NCBI RefSeq assembly: GCF_023150065.1
Contig: NZ_JAKLLN010000006.1
Span: 1 to 64,000 of the forward strand
Direction of reading: 5' to 3'
From: Zoogloea sp.
GTDB lineage: Bacteria; Pseudomonadota; Gammaproteobacteria; Burkholderiales; Rhodocyclaceae
Length of the DNA stretch: 64,000 nt
The position numbers were made by a program, and so were the translations under genes. Shown here piece after piece: positions 42,671-51,644 of the stretch. Under the pieces are notes generated by a model that saw only the letters and a list, made by a program, of their open reading frames with translations, was not told the origin of the DNA and searched no databases. The first letter of the stretch is position 1, and each line of letters opens with the position of its first letter.

Positions 42671-43656
42671 TGGGCGCACCGCGCGTCATCCCCATCGTGC
42701 CGGCCGCCGTTCCCGGCCGGCCGCGCCAGTCCCTGCGGCGCTGGGCGCAGGCCGGCTTCTTCGTGCTTTTCGTGCTGGCGCCGGTGTTCGACCTGCTGCG
42801 CTTCGATCTGGTCGCCGGGCATGCCTGGCTGCTGGGTTTCGAATGGCACGCGGGCCTGGATGATTTCACCCGGGGGGCGATCGATGCCCCGGGGGCCGTG
42901 GCGCGGGTGATCGGCCGGGTGCTGCTGCCCATCCTCGGGGTGGGGGCGCTGCTGCTCTGGGTGGCGTGGCGCTGGGGGCGGCTTTACTGCGGCTGGCTGT
43001 GCCCGCATTTCTCGGTGGTGGAGACCATCAACGCGTACATGCGCCGTGCTACCGGCCGCCCCAGCCTGTGGGAGTCGCGCCCGCTGCCGCCCCGGGAGCC
43101 CGACGGTACGCCGGTGCGCTACGATCGGGCATGGTGGCTGGTGACCGTGCCCCTGGCGGTGGGGTTCGCCTTTGTCTGGGCGGTGGTGCTGCTGACCTAC
43201 CTGCTGCCGCCGTTCCAGGTCTATGGCCATCTTCTGGCCGGGGCGCCGACCCGCAACGAGTTCATCTTCATCACCGCCGGAACGCTGGTGCTGTCGGCCG
43301 AGTTCTTGTTCGCGCGTCATCTCTTCTGCCGTTACGCCTGCGCCGTCGGGCTGTTCCAGAGCCTCGCCTGGATGGGCAACCGCTCGGCCATGGTGGTGGG
43401 CTTCACCCGCGACCGGGCGGCCGACTGTGCCAGCTGCTACAGCGCCTGCGACCACGTCTGCCCGATGCGCCTCAAGCCCCGCAACATCAAGCGGGCCATG
43501 TTCACCTGTACCCAGTGCGCCCAGTGCGTCAGCGCCTGCGAGACGACCCAGCTGAACAACCCGGAGGGGCCGCTGCTCCAGTGGGTGAGCGGCGAGGCGG
43601 CGCGCCACAACGAGGCGTCCTTCAGCGCGCCAAAACCGGAAAGGAAGACCCCGTGA
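42670..43656 (+). CDS. Polytopic 4Fe-4S membrane protein, NapH/CcoG-like
   Basis: This 328-residue protein has about four membrane segments and cysteine motifs YCGWLCPHF and FCRYACAVG typical of the NapH/CcoG/NosR C-terminal type. Two ferredoxin-like clusters follow: CASCYSACDHVCPM and CTQCAQCVSACETTQ. It is shorter than CcoG. It may pass electrons across the membrane. The partner reductase is not in the window. Confidence 0.8.
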   Translation: MGAPRVIPIVPAAVPGRPRQSLRRWAQAGFFVLFVLAPVFDLLRFDLVAGHAWLLGFEWHAGLDDFTRGAIDAPGAVARVIGRVLLPILGVGALLLWVAWRWGRLYCGWLCPHFSVVETINAYMRRATGRPSLWESRPLPPREPDGTPVRYDRAWWLVTVPLAVGFAFVWAVVLLTYLLPPFQVYGHLLAGAPTRNEFIFITAGTLVLSAEFLFARHLFCRYACAVGLFQSLAWMGNRSAMVVGFTRDRAADCASCYSACDHVCPMRLKPRNIKRAMFTCTQCAQCVSACETTQLNNPEGPLLQWVSGEAARHNEASFSAPKPERKTP

Positions 43657-44144
43657 GTGGTTTCAACGACTTTGCCATCGCCCGTGCCCTGCATGTGCTC
43701 GCGGTGCTGGTCTGGATTGGTGGCGTGGCCTTCGTGACCTGGGTGCTGTTGCCGGCCTGCCGCGCGCTGGCGGACGGGCAGGCCCAGCTGGATCTGTTCG
43801 AGCGCCTGGAGCAGCGCTTTGCCGCCATCGCCCGCTGGAGCGTGCTGCTGGCCGGTGCATCGGGTCTGTGGCTGGTCTGGCGTCTGGATGCCTGGGCGCG
43901 CTTTGCCGATCCGGCAAACTGGTGGTGGATGCACGGCATGGTGGCGGTATGGACGGCGTTCGCGCTGATGCTCTTCGTGCTCGAACCCTTCGTGCTGCAC
44001 CGGGTTTTCGAGGCGCGGGCCCGGCGCGATCCCGTCGGTGCCATGGCCACCATCCAGCGGCTCCACACGGTGTTGCTGGCTGTGAGCCTGGTGGTGCTGG
44101 TGGGGGCCGTGGCGGGGAGCCACGGGGGATTCGTCTTTACTTAG
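43653..44144 (+). CDS. CopD-family membrane protein
   Basis: This is a 163-residue protein with four membrane segments. ALHVLAVLVWIGGVAFVTWVL has the conserved His and WIGG of the CopD/DUF2269-like group, and LHTVLLAVSLVVLVGAVAG ends it. The GTG start overlaps the Fe-S gene's stop by 4 bases. Copper or heme binding is possible. Confidence 0.75.
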   Translation: MSGFNDFAIARALHVLAVLVWIGGVAFVTWVLLPACRALADGQAQLDLFERLEQRFAAIARWSVLLAGASGLWLVWRLDAWARFADPANWWWMHGMVAVWTAFALMLFVLEPFVLHRVFEARARRDPVGAMATIQRLHTVLLAVSLVVLVGAVAGSHGGFVFT

Positions 44145-44153
44145 AGGTTTGCT

Positions 44154-45242
44154 TCAGGCGGGCTGCTCGGCGCCGACCAGCAGCTTTTCGAAGACGCCGA
44201 TCAGCTTTCTGGCCTGGGCCTCCATCGAAAAGCGCTCCAGCACCGTGCGGCGGGCGGCAAGCCCGATCTGCCGGCGGTGGTCCGGGCTGCGCAGGGCGTC
44301 AATGGCGTCGAGCCATTCGGCGCGGCTGCGGGCGATGTAGCCATTGATGCCCTGTTCGACGATGTCCAGATAGGCGGGTACCGGGCTGGCAATGACCGGC
44401 AGCCCCAGGGCCATCTTGAGGGTCAGACGGTTCTCGGATTTCACCTCCCAGTAAGACACCTTGCGGCCGGGCAGCGGGTCGAAGCGGGTGTCCACGGGGA
44501 TGATGCCGATGTCGGTGTCGAGGAGATCGGCATAGACCCGCTCGGGGTGCCAGGCGCGGGTCTGGAAGCCGGCGCTGCGCAGGGTACCCAGGCCGGGCTG
44601 GCTGGGCTGGAGCAGGGCGCGCTTGAGGTGCCCGCGGATGGCCTGCTTGAGGCTGGGGCTCTCCGGGTAGCGGCCGACGACGGTGAGATCGAGATGGCGC
44701 GGGAGGCGTCCGATCACCGGGATCGTTTCCAGGGCCGAGGATGTGACCAGCACCGCCCGTAGCCTGGAGGCCGGGGTGTTGCCTGCGCTGCCGTCATGCG
44801 GGTGACAGATATCGGGGCGTTCGATGCCGTCGTGCACGATGTGGATCCGTTCACGCAGTTCGGGTGCGTGCTGCTGGCGCAGGAACTCGGTGACGATTGT
44901 CGTGGCATCGGTGGCGCCCACGATCTCGTCGTCGATGCGATCGCATACGCCATAGACCGTGCGGATGCCGATGTCGCGCAGCCTGCGCATTTCGGTCAGC
45001 ACGCTGGGGCCATGAACTTTCTGGAAGAAGACCAGGCTGCAGCCCCGCGCCTTTACGCGTTCGGTCAGTCCGGAGAGGTCGGGCGTCTCGGTGGCATCGG
45101 CTGGTTCGAAAACGATCTCGGGGTCGTAGCCGGCGGCCCTCAGGAGCGGAAAAAGGTTGAGCACGGCGATACGGGTGCTCGGCAGGGGGCACGCTGAGTT
45201 CGACAGCAGGACGAAACCGATCCTTTTGTCGGTATGGCTCAT
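44154..45242 (-). CDS. GT4-type glycosyltransferase
   Basis: This 362-residue protein has a two-lobed GT-B plan. The N-lobe contains GFVLLSNSACPLPSTRIAVL and the C-lobe contains VSYWEVKSENRLTLKMALGLPVIASPVPAY with a donor-binding Glu, and GYIARSRAEWLDAI. Donor and acceptor are unknown. It is a single gene, so not part of a large polysaccharide locus. GGAGAGGCC precedes the ATG. Confidence 0.82.
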   Translation of the reverse strand: MSHTDKRIGFVLLSNSACPLPSTRIAVLNLFPLLRAAGYDPEIVFEPADATETPDLSGLTERVKARGCSLVFFQKVHGPSVLTEMRRLRDIGIRTVYGVCDRIDDEIVGATDATTIVTEFLRQQHAPELRERIHIVHDGIERPDICHPHDGSAGNTPASRLRAVLVTSSALETIPVIGRLPRHLDLTVVGRYPESPSLKQAIRGHLKRALLQPSQPGLGTLRSAGFQTRAWHPERVYADLLDTDIGIIPVDTRFDPLPGRKVSYWEVKSENRLTLKMALGLPVIASPVPAYLDIVEQGINGYIARSRAEWLDAIDALRSPDHRRQIGLAARRTVLERFSMEAQARKLIGVFEKLLVGAEQPA

Positions 45243-45561
45243 TGGCCTCTCCTTGGGGGGCAGCAGGTGCCCGTGTGCGGGATATGGGGACCGAAGTCGT
45301 TTATCCCATCGTTCTTGCCGCAGGGCGGCGCGCTGGACCTGGCTGAGTGCTCAGCCATATGAGCATGAAATTTAACACGGGTGGCTTGCGCTGCGGCAGG
45401 GCCTGGCAGGCTTGAGCCCGGACTATTCGGAAGGAACCGTGGCGTATGACACACGGTACCTGAATGTCGGAGGTGAGCGCGGCGGGTAGGGCCCCGCGGA
45501 GCGGGGCTCTCCGCCGCCCGCGCCATCACGGCAGGGATAGCCGTGATGGCGCGTCGTCATG
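45243..45561. other. Intergenic stretch with dyads and hairpins
   Basis: TGGCTGAGTGCTCAGCCA at 45340-45357 is a perfect dyad with 8-base arms, a candidate operator upstream of the glycosyltransferase. GGCCCCGCGGAGCGGGGCTC (near 45489) and an inverted repeat at 45519-45553 (CGCGCCATCACGGC/GCCGTGATGGCGCG) probably act as 3' structures of the PEP-CTERM gene ending at 45562. No gene is supported. Confidence 0.55.
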
Positions 45562-47031
45562 TCAGACGCGTGGCTGGTTGCGGCGCCGGGCCAGGCCGAG
45601 CAGGCCAAGGCTGGCCATGAGGAGTGCAACTGCGCTCGGCTCCGCGACCGTGTTGCCGGGCGGGACCGTGGTGGTGGTGGACAGCGGCTTGTAGAGCCAG
45701 ACCTCTGCGTCACCGGTGGTGGCGGAGTACTCGTTCAGGGCGATGAAGGCATCGAGTTCCTCGATGTAGTTCCACTTGCCGAAAACGCCGGTGATGAAGT
45801 CGCCGCCGGGCTGGGCGAAGGTGGTGCTGATCAGCTTTTTCGCCACCCAGGTGGTGAGCATTTTGCCGTTGGCGTCGTAGGCGGGCGTCACGGCCCATAC
45901 GGTGCCCTGATCGGAGCCGTCCCACAGCAGGATCTGACCCGTCTTCGAGTCGTACTCGATGGAGAACTTGGTGTTCATCGGGAAGGGATTGCCGAACTCA
46001 TCCACCAGTTGCACGCCGACGTCCAGGTTTGCCCCGGGATTGGCCGGGTTGGACTTGTTCAGATCCCAGACCGCCAGGTTGGACGTGTATTTGCCCGCGG
46101 TGATCGTGGTCCGGAGGAACAGATTGTTCTTGGTGTCGATGGTGGCGGCGCCCGCATAGGCGGCGCTGTTGTACATCTCGCCGACCTTTTCCCAGGTGTC
46201 CAGGCCCCCGTTCCGGAAATCACCCAGGGTGTAGCGGTACAGGGAGGGGAAGCCGGAAGCGCCCCGGTCTGCCGCGATGTACACCACGTCCTTGCCGTTC
46301 TCGGTGCGGTAGGCGGTTGCCGCGTTGATGAAGCTCTCGGGGCCCGTGCCGGTGGTCTGGGTGAAGCGGTTGGTCCACATCTCGCCGCCAACGGAGGAGG
46401 GGTCCCAGCCGGAGCCGGTGGTGCCGCCGACCTTGTTCGGGTCGGCCTTGCTGGGATCCCACAGCCACGGACCAGCCGGGCTGACCGTGGTGCCGTCGAA
46501 GGTCTGGAACCTGTCCCCATTCTGGAAGGCCGCACCACCGAAGGTCACGAACATGCCGCTCACGGGCAGGTAAAGGTTGTTGTCGTAGGTGTGGGACGAC
46601 TGGGGTGCGGCACTGTCAACGACGAAATTGTTGGCATCGAGACGGCTCGGCAGGGAGCCCCGATCCCAGGCGCCGGTTGCACCATCCCAGACGTACATCT
46701 CATTGCCGGAATAGTTGCCGTGGCCACCGCCCCACAGGAGCAGATCGCCGTTGGCGGAATCCCAGGCCACGGAGCTCCAGGCGATGACGACGGCGCCCGG
46801 GTTGTTGTAGCCGTTGCCGATGGCGGCTGCGCCGGTCGGTTTGGCCGAGGAGAAGGCGTTGGTGCTGACCTTCACCCAGCCCCCTTCGGGGGTCGCGCTG
46901 AGCAGGCTTTCCAGGCGGGAAAGGTCTGCCGCGGCGTGGGCGGTGGTGGCTGCGCCGGACATGACCAGCGCAGCCATGGAAACCAGCAGGGATAGGTGCT
47001 TTCTTGTGGCGCGGGGGCCGGCGTTATTCAT
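45562..47031 (-). CDS. Large PEP-CTERM beta-propeller-like protein
   Basis: This is a 489-residue exported protein. A signal peptide (about 1-33, ending TTAHAA) precedes repeated blade-like segments (DLLLWGGGHGNYSGNEMYVW, GMFVTFGGAAFQNGDRFQTF, GQILLWDGSDQGTVWAVTP) reminiscent of Kelch/galactose oxidase propellers. The tail AEPSAVALLMASLGLLGLAR plus RRNQPRV is a PEP-CTERM signal in which the first Pro is Ala. The upstream region holds a CRP-like site and a large palindrome. Confidence 0.82.
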   Translation of the reverse strand: MNNAGPRATRKHLSLLVSMAALVMSGAATTAHAAADLSRLESLLSATPEGGWVKVSTNAFSSAKPTGAAAIGNGYNNPGAVVIAWSSVAWDSANGDLLLWGGGHGNYSGNEMYVWDGATGAWDRGSLPSRLDANNFVVDSAAPQSSHTYDNNLYLPVSGMFVTFGGAAFQNGDRFQTFDGTTVSPAGPWLWDPSKADPNKVGGTTGSGWDPSSVGGEMWTNRFTQTTGTGPESFINAATAYRTENGKDVVYIAADRGASGFPSLYRYTLGDFRNGGLDTWEKVGEMYNSAAYAGAATIDTKNNLFLRTTITAGKYTSNLAVWDLNKSNPANPGANLDVGVQLVDEFGNPFPMNTKFSIEYDSKTGQILLWDGSDQGTVWAVTPAYDANGKMLTTWVAKKLISTTFAQPGGDFITGVFGKWNYIEELDAFIALNEYSATTGDAEVWLYKPLSTTTTVPPGNTVAEPSAVALLMASLGLLGLARRRNQPRV

Positions 47032-47168
47032 GGGTTGTCTCCGAGATTGCGCCTGTGATCATCAGGTCCGGGGATGGAGCAGGCTGCTTGATCTTTCAGG
47101 TGGAGTAGCGATGTGCTGGTCAAACCTGACAGACATGCAAGGTATGCAATTCTCAGACCAGATGACAC

Positions 47169-47217
47169 ACAATTTTATGTTAATGAAAATTAACGAAAAA
47201 TTGTGACCCGCGTCACA
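47169..47217. promoter_or_regulatory. CRP-type site and large palindrome upstream of the propeller gene
   Basis: TGTGACCCGCGTCACA at 47202-47217 is a perfect TGTGA-N6-TCACA CRP consensus. Immediately beside it, 47169-47204 is a long dyad: outer arms ACAATTTT/AAAATTGT and inner arms GTTAAT/ATTAAC around GAAA. They lie about 140-185 bases upstream of the gene start at 47031. Regulation by a CRP/Vfr-like protein is likely; the dyad may bind a second regulator. Confidence 0.65.
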
Positions 47218-47266
47218 GGGGACCGCTCGGTTGTAAAAAATGTCGACACATTTCCCCGCTATGGCC

Positions 47267-48751
47267 TCAGCTCGAACAGCTCACCGCCAGTCCTTCGGCC
47301 CAGTCAGGCGGGGCGGCGGCGAAGCGCTCGTATTCGGGCTGCTCGTCGAAAGGGCGCGACAGGCAGGCATGCACGGCGTGCACTTCGCTGTAGTCGCCGG
47401 CGCGTGCAGCCCGGATGGCGGATTCGGCGATCCAGTTGCGCAGCACGTATTTCGGATTCACGGCCTGCATGGCGGACTGGCGCGCGGCGTCGGGGCGGGC
47501 TTCGGCACCCAGGCGGGCGCGCCACATGGCCAGCCACGCATCGGCGGCGGCGCGGTCGATGAAGAGGTCGCGCAGGGGGGCGTCGGCGGCCACGCGCCCG
47601 GCCTCTTCCACCTGCGCCGGCAGGCGGCCGAGCTGGCGGAAGAACAGGGTGTAGTCGGGGTGGTGGTCCTGGAGCAGACCGAAGGTCTCACCGATGAAGT
47701 CCTCGTCGCCGGGCAGGGTCTGGGCGAGGCCGAGCTTGGCGCGCGTCAGGTCCATGAAATGGCGTTCGAAGGCCGGGGCGTAACTCTCTTCGATGGCGGC
47801 CTGGACGGTGGCCTGATCGCCGATCAGCGGAGCCAGTGCGCGGCCCAGGGCGTAGAGGTTCCAGTGACCGATCTGCGGCTGCGACTTGTAGCTGTAGCGG
47901 CCGTGGTCGTCCGAGTGGTTGCAGATGTGGCCGGCGTCAAAGGCGTCCATGAAGCCGAAGGGGCCGTAGTCGAGGGTCAGGCCGAGGATGGACATGTTGT
48001 CGGTGTTCATCACCCCGTGCATGAAGCCGACCGCCTGCCAGTGGGCGATGAGCTCGCCGGTGCGTCGGCCCACGTCGCGCAGCAGGGCGTCGTAGGGGTT
48101 GGCGGCGTCACGGCATTCGGGGCGGAAGCGGTCGATCACGTGGTCGGCGAGCTGGTGCAGGGTGTCCATCTGGCGCAGCACCCGCCAGTGCTCGAAGGAG
48201 CCGAAGCGGATGAAACTGGGGGCCAGGCGGGTGACGACGGCGGCGGTCTCGATGGTTTCCCGGCGCACCGGGGCGTCGGAGCCGACCACGCACAGGGCCC
48301 GGGTGGTGGGGATGCCGAGGGCCGCCATGGCCTCCGAACAGAGATACTCGCGGATGCTCGAGCGCAGCACGGCGCGCCCGTCGGCGAAGCGCGAGTAGGG
48401 CGTCTGGCCCGCTCCCTTGAGCTGGATCTCCCAGCCGCGCCCCGGCCCGGCGATCTCGCCGAGAAGATGGGCGCGCCCGTCGCCGAGCTGGCCGGCCCAC
48501 ACGCCGAACTGATGGCCGGAATAGACCGCGGCGAGGGGCTCGCTGCCGGGCAGCAGGTGATTGCCAGCAAAGATCTGGGGGAACTCGGGGCGAGCCAGCT
48601 CGGCCGGATCCAGCCCGATCAGCGCGGCCACCTCGGTGCTGGCGGCCACGAGGTAGGGGCGGGGCAGCGGTTCGGGCGCCAGGCGCGTGTAAAAGGCGGA
48701 CGGCAGGCGCGCAAAGGCGTTGTCGAAGGGCAGGGTCTCGAGGGTGTGCAT
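47267..48751 (-). CDS. selO: Protein adenylyltransferase SelO (YdiU)
   Basis: This is a 494-residue pseudokinase-fold enzyme that transfers AMP from ATP to protein hydroxyls. [18 protein letters not shown] starts the family, and [22 protein letters not shown] and [20 protein letters not shown] are signature motifs, the latter with active-site Asn/Asp. In other bacteria SelO AMPylates redox proteins under oxidative stress. No good ribosome binding site precedes the ATG; a hexanucleotide repeat lies 22 bases upstream. Confidence 0.95.
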   Translation of the reverse strand: MHTLETLPFDNAFARLPSAFYTRLAPEPLPRPYLVAASTEVAALIGLDPAELARPEFPQIFAGNHLLPGSEPLAAVYSGHQFGVWAGQLGDGRAHLLGEIAGPGRGWEIQLKGAGQTPYSRFADGRAVLRSSIREYLCSEAMAALGIPTTRALCVVGSDAPVRRETIETAAVVTRLAPSFIRFGSFEHWRVLRQMDTLHQLADHVIDRFRPECRDAANPYDALLRDVGRRTGELIAHWQAVGFMHGVMNTDNMSILGLTLDYGPFGFMDAFDAGHICNHSDDHGRYSYKSQPQIGHWNLYALGRALAPLIGDQATVQAAIEESYAPAFERHFMDLTRAKLGLAQTLPGDEDFIGETFGLLQDHHPDYTLFFRQLGRLPAQVEEAGRVAADAPLRDLFIDRAAADAWLAMWRARLGAEARPDAARQSAMQAVNPKYVLRNWIAESAIRAARAGDYSEVHAVHACLSRPFDEQPEYERFAAAPPDWAEGLAVSCSS

Positions 48752-48772
48752 GATTGTTGGGGGGCGGTTGTC

Positions 48773-48796
48773 GTTGTGGTTGTGGTTGTGGTTGTG
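48773..48796. repeat. Hexanucleotide tandem repeat (GTTGTG) x4 upstream of selO
   Basis: Four perfect GTTGTG copies run from 48773 to 48796, with a diverged copy just before (GTTGTC). They lie between selO and the divergent NarX-like kinase gene. Copy-number change would alter spacing to the selO start. Confidence 0.85.
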
Positions 48797-48912
48797 GGTC
48801 GGGCAATTTGCCTGCCGGGGATGGGCTAAGCTGCGCCCCGAGGCGCCGAGGGCGCCATCCGGTAAATCCGACTAATTCAGTATGGTATGGTTCCGCGGCC
48901 GCCGGGGGAAGC

Positions 48913-50307
48913 ATGAGTGAGCACCTGAAAGAGGCGCAGGAGGCTGCCGCCGTCGACCTGAAGCGTCATCTGCTGCTGCGGGTGAGCCTGTTCGCCCTGG
49001 CCATTGGCGTGGCGGCCAGCGCGGTGGTGTTGCAGCAGGCGGTGGAGCGCATCGGCACCCACATCCAGCGCACCGGCAACACCGTGGAGCGCCTGATCGC
49101 CGGCGAGGCGGACCAGACCCGGGACGCCTTTCGCCGCAGCCTGGACGGGATGACCCTGGCTTCCCTGGACGGTATCGGCCCGCTACTGGGCATCTGCGTG
49201 GCGGTGGACGACATCTACAAGCGGCCGGTGGTCCGGCGCTGCTTCCACGCCGGGGGCGAAGCGCCGGCCGGCGTGCGCTGGGCGTTGGCCAGGCTGATCG
49301 GGCCGGAGCTGCAGTACCGGGGCGTGATCGGCCAGTACCCGGGGGTCAAGGTGGGGGAGTTCGTGGTGACGCCGGACCTGGACAGCGAGAGCCTGGCGGT
49401 GTGGAAACAGATCCAGACCGTGCTGGGCATGACCCTGGGCATCCTGCTGCTCAATCTGCTGATCTACCGGCCGGTGCACCGGGCCCTGCGCCCCGCCGAC
49501 CAGATCCTGGCGGTGCTGGGGCGCATGGAGGCCGGCGAACTGACTGCGCGCATGCCGCGCCCCCGGCTGATCGAGTTGCGTCGTATCGCCGCCGGCTTCG
49601 ATCACCTGGCCGAGCAGCTGCAGAAGACGCTGGCTGCCCAGCGCCACCTGGCCCTGCGCCTGCTGGCCGTGCGGGAGGAGGAGCGCCGGCGGCTGGCTCG
49701 GGAGCTGCATGACGAGTTTGGCCAGTGCCTGGCGTCGATCGGCGCCGAGGCCGCTTTCATCAGGGGGCGTGCCGAGACGCGGGACCCGGATCTGTTGCCG
49801 GCCGCTCGCGCGGTGGCGGCGGTGACGGCGCACATGATGGAGAGCCTGCAGGGCATCCTGCTGCAGCTGCGCCCGGTGGGGCTGGAGGAGTTCGGCCTGC
49901 AGGCGGCCCTCGGCGAGCTGGTGGGCGGATGGCAGCGCCGCCAGCCCGACTGCCGCTTCGAGCTCGAGCTGCGTGGCGAGATCGACGCCCTGCCCGACGC
50001 GTTGCGCACCGGCCTGTACCGCATCGTCCAGGAGAGTCTTACCAACGCCCTGCGCCATGGCAAGCCGCAGCAGGTGGTCATCGGGCTGGAGTGTGATGAG
50101 ACGGGCTGTCGCCTGCAGGTGGATGACGACGGCACGGGGCGCAAGGAGCCGACGGCGGGCAGCGGCCTGGGGGTGCTCGGCATGCATGAGCGGGTAGAGG
50201 CCCTGGGCGGGCGCTTTGCCCTGCAGCCGCGGCGGCCCAGGGGCATGCGGGTGGAGGCGGATTTTCCGGCAGAGGCCGTGCGGGCCGTGGAGATGAATCA
50301 TGAGTGA
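48913..50307 (+). CDS. NarX/UhpB-type sensor histidine kinase
   Basis: This is a 464-residue membrane kinase. Membrane segment about 22-42, periplasmic domain (about 43-175) with paired cysteines, second segment about 178-196, HAMP-like region, HisKA_3 with His266 in ARELHDEFGQCLASIG, and a HATPase (TNALRHGK, GLGVLGMHER). Its ATG follows GGGGGAAGC. The response regulator gene overlaps it. The signal is unknown. Confidence 0.9.
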   Translation: MSEHLKEAQEAAAVDLKRHLLLRVSLFALAIGVAASAVVLQQAVERIGTHIQRTGNTVERLIAGEADQTRDAFRRSLDGMTLASLDGIGPLLGICVAVDDIYKRPVVRRCFHAGGEAPAGVRWALARLIGPELQYRGVIGQYPGVKVGEFVVTPDLDSESLAVWKQIQTVLGMTLGILLLNLLIYRPVHRALRPADQILAVLGRMEAGELTARMPRPRLIELRRIAAGFDHLAEQLQKTLAAQRHLALRLLAVREEERRRLARELHDEFGQCLASIGAEAAFIRGRAETRDPDLLPAARAVAAVTAHMMESLQGILLQLRPVGLEEFGLQAALGELVGGWQRRQPDCRFELELRGEIDALPDALRTGLYRIVQESLTNALRHGKPQQVVIGLECDETGCRLQVDDDGTGRKEPTAGSGLGVLGMHERVEALGGRFALQPRRPRGMRVEADFPAEAVRAVEMNHE

Positions 50308-50935
50308 GGCCTGCCGTCTGGTGCTGGTGGATGACCATGCCATCGTGCGGGAGGGCTACCGACGCCTGCTCGAGGCACGCCCGGACCTGCTCATCGTCGG
50401 CGAAGCCGCCAGCGCGCGGGAGGCCATGGACCAGTACAGGGCGCTGATGCCGGATGTGCTGGTGCTGGATCTGGGGCTCCCCGACATGGGGGGCGTGGAG
50501 CTGATCCGGCGCCTGCTCCAGCGCGACCCCGCGGCCCGCATCCTGGTCTTCACCATGCACCGGGAGCCGCTCTTCGCCACCCAGGCCCTGCGCGCCGGTG
50601 CCCTCGGCTACGTCACCAAGAGCAGTCCGCCGGAGGTGCTGGTGAGTGCGGTGTACCAGGTGGCGGCGCGGCGCCAGGTGATCAGCCCGGATATCGCCCC
50701 CGAGCTGGCCCTGGCCCTCATCGACCGCCCGCGGGAGCGCCTGGCCGAGCTGGCCCCCCGGGAGTTCGAGATCCTGCGCCTGCTGCTGGACGGCTGCAGT
50801 GCCGACGAGATCGGCGCGCGTCTGTCCATCTCTGCCAAGACGGTGCAGAACTGTCACTACCAGATCAAGAGCAAGCTCGGGGTGCGCAGCGACATCGAGC
50901 TGACCCGGCTGGCGCTGCGCATGGGCCTGATCTGA
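50300..50935 (+). CDS. LuxR/NarL-type response regulator
   Basis: This is a 211-residue protein. The receiver has acidic DD at 11-12 and the phospho-acceptor Asp57 (VLVLDLGLPDMGG). The C-terminal HTH (about 145-200, LAPREFEILRLLLDGCSADE) is of the LuxR type. It overlaps the kinase gene by 8 bases and is its obvious partner. Confidence 0.93.
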   Translation: MSEACRLVLVDDHAIVREGYRRLLEARPDLLIVGEAASAREAMDQYRALMPDVLVLDLGLPDMGGVELIRRLLQRDPAARILVFTMHREPLFATQALRAGALGYVTKSSPPEVLVSAVYQVAARRQVISPDIAPELALALIDRPRERLAELAPREFEILRLLLDGCSADEIGARLSISAKTVQNCHYQIKSKLGVRSDIELTRLALRMGLI

Positions 50936-50940
50936 GCCCC

Positions 50941-51393
50941 TCAGGCGGCTTCGGCGGCGGCCTGCTGCCGGGCCTCGAAGATGGCCTGGAGGGTTTCCAG
51001 GGTGATCTCCGCGATGGGCTGACCGGCGTCATCGAGGATCTCGTAGAGGATCTCCCCCGGCTGCGGCCGCATGCTGAACAGCACGATGGCGTCGGTGGCG
51101 CCGCCCCCTTCCCGGTGGGGCGTCTCGCTGGCCGGTGACACCGTATGGCTGCCGGCGGGGCGCACCTCGCGCAGGCGCCCGTCCATCTCGTACAGGCGGT
51201 GTTCCCCCTGCACCACGAAGGTGTGGTTGAGGGCCTTGTGGCGATGCAGCACGATCTGCTGGTTGGCGTCGAAGCGGAACAGTACGTCGGCGATGCGCTG
51301 CTGCATGTCCACCTGCAGGATGCAGAAGGCGAAGTGGGGAAAGTCGCCGAAGGGCTGCCAGGGGATGGTGTTGGCGTCGAAATGCGGGGGCAT
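50941..51393 (-). CDS. Cupin protein
   Basis: This 150-residue protein has a single cupin: IVLHRHKALNHTFVVQGEHRLYE (metal His and Glu set) and HREGGGATDAIVLF. The layout resembles ChrR-like or acetophenone-dioxygenase-like cupins. The C-terminus is helical and Ala-rich. It is convergent with the response regulator gene. GAGAGAC is upstream. Confidence 0.75.
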   Translation of the reverse strand: MPPHFDANTIPWQPFGDFPHFAFCILQVDMQQRIADVLFRFDANQQIVLHRHKALNHTFVVQGEHRLYEMDGRLREVRPAGSHTVSPASETPHREGGGATDAIVLFSMRPQPGEILYEILDDAGQPIAEITLETLQAIFEARQQAAAEAA

Positions 51394-51644
51394 GGATGTC
51401 TCTCCTTTTGGGTTGGGCCGGATGGCGGGCTCCAGTAGAACCCGCCGCAGAGGGGGCCGCCGAGGTCAGCCTGCCCGCAAAACGGTGGGCATTTCGCCCG
51501 GCCCGCATGGCGCCGGCCGCACGGGCAAATTGCCCGCCCTGACCCGGGCAGGATGCTGCAGACCGGGCGGGGCAGCGGGCCTTAGAGTCCTTGCGCAGGG
51601 ACGGTGCCGGGTGGCGCCGTCCGTCATCGACCTACGGAACGCCC

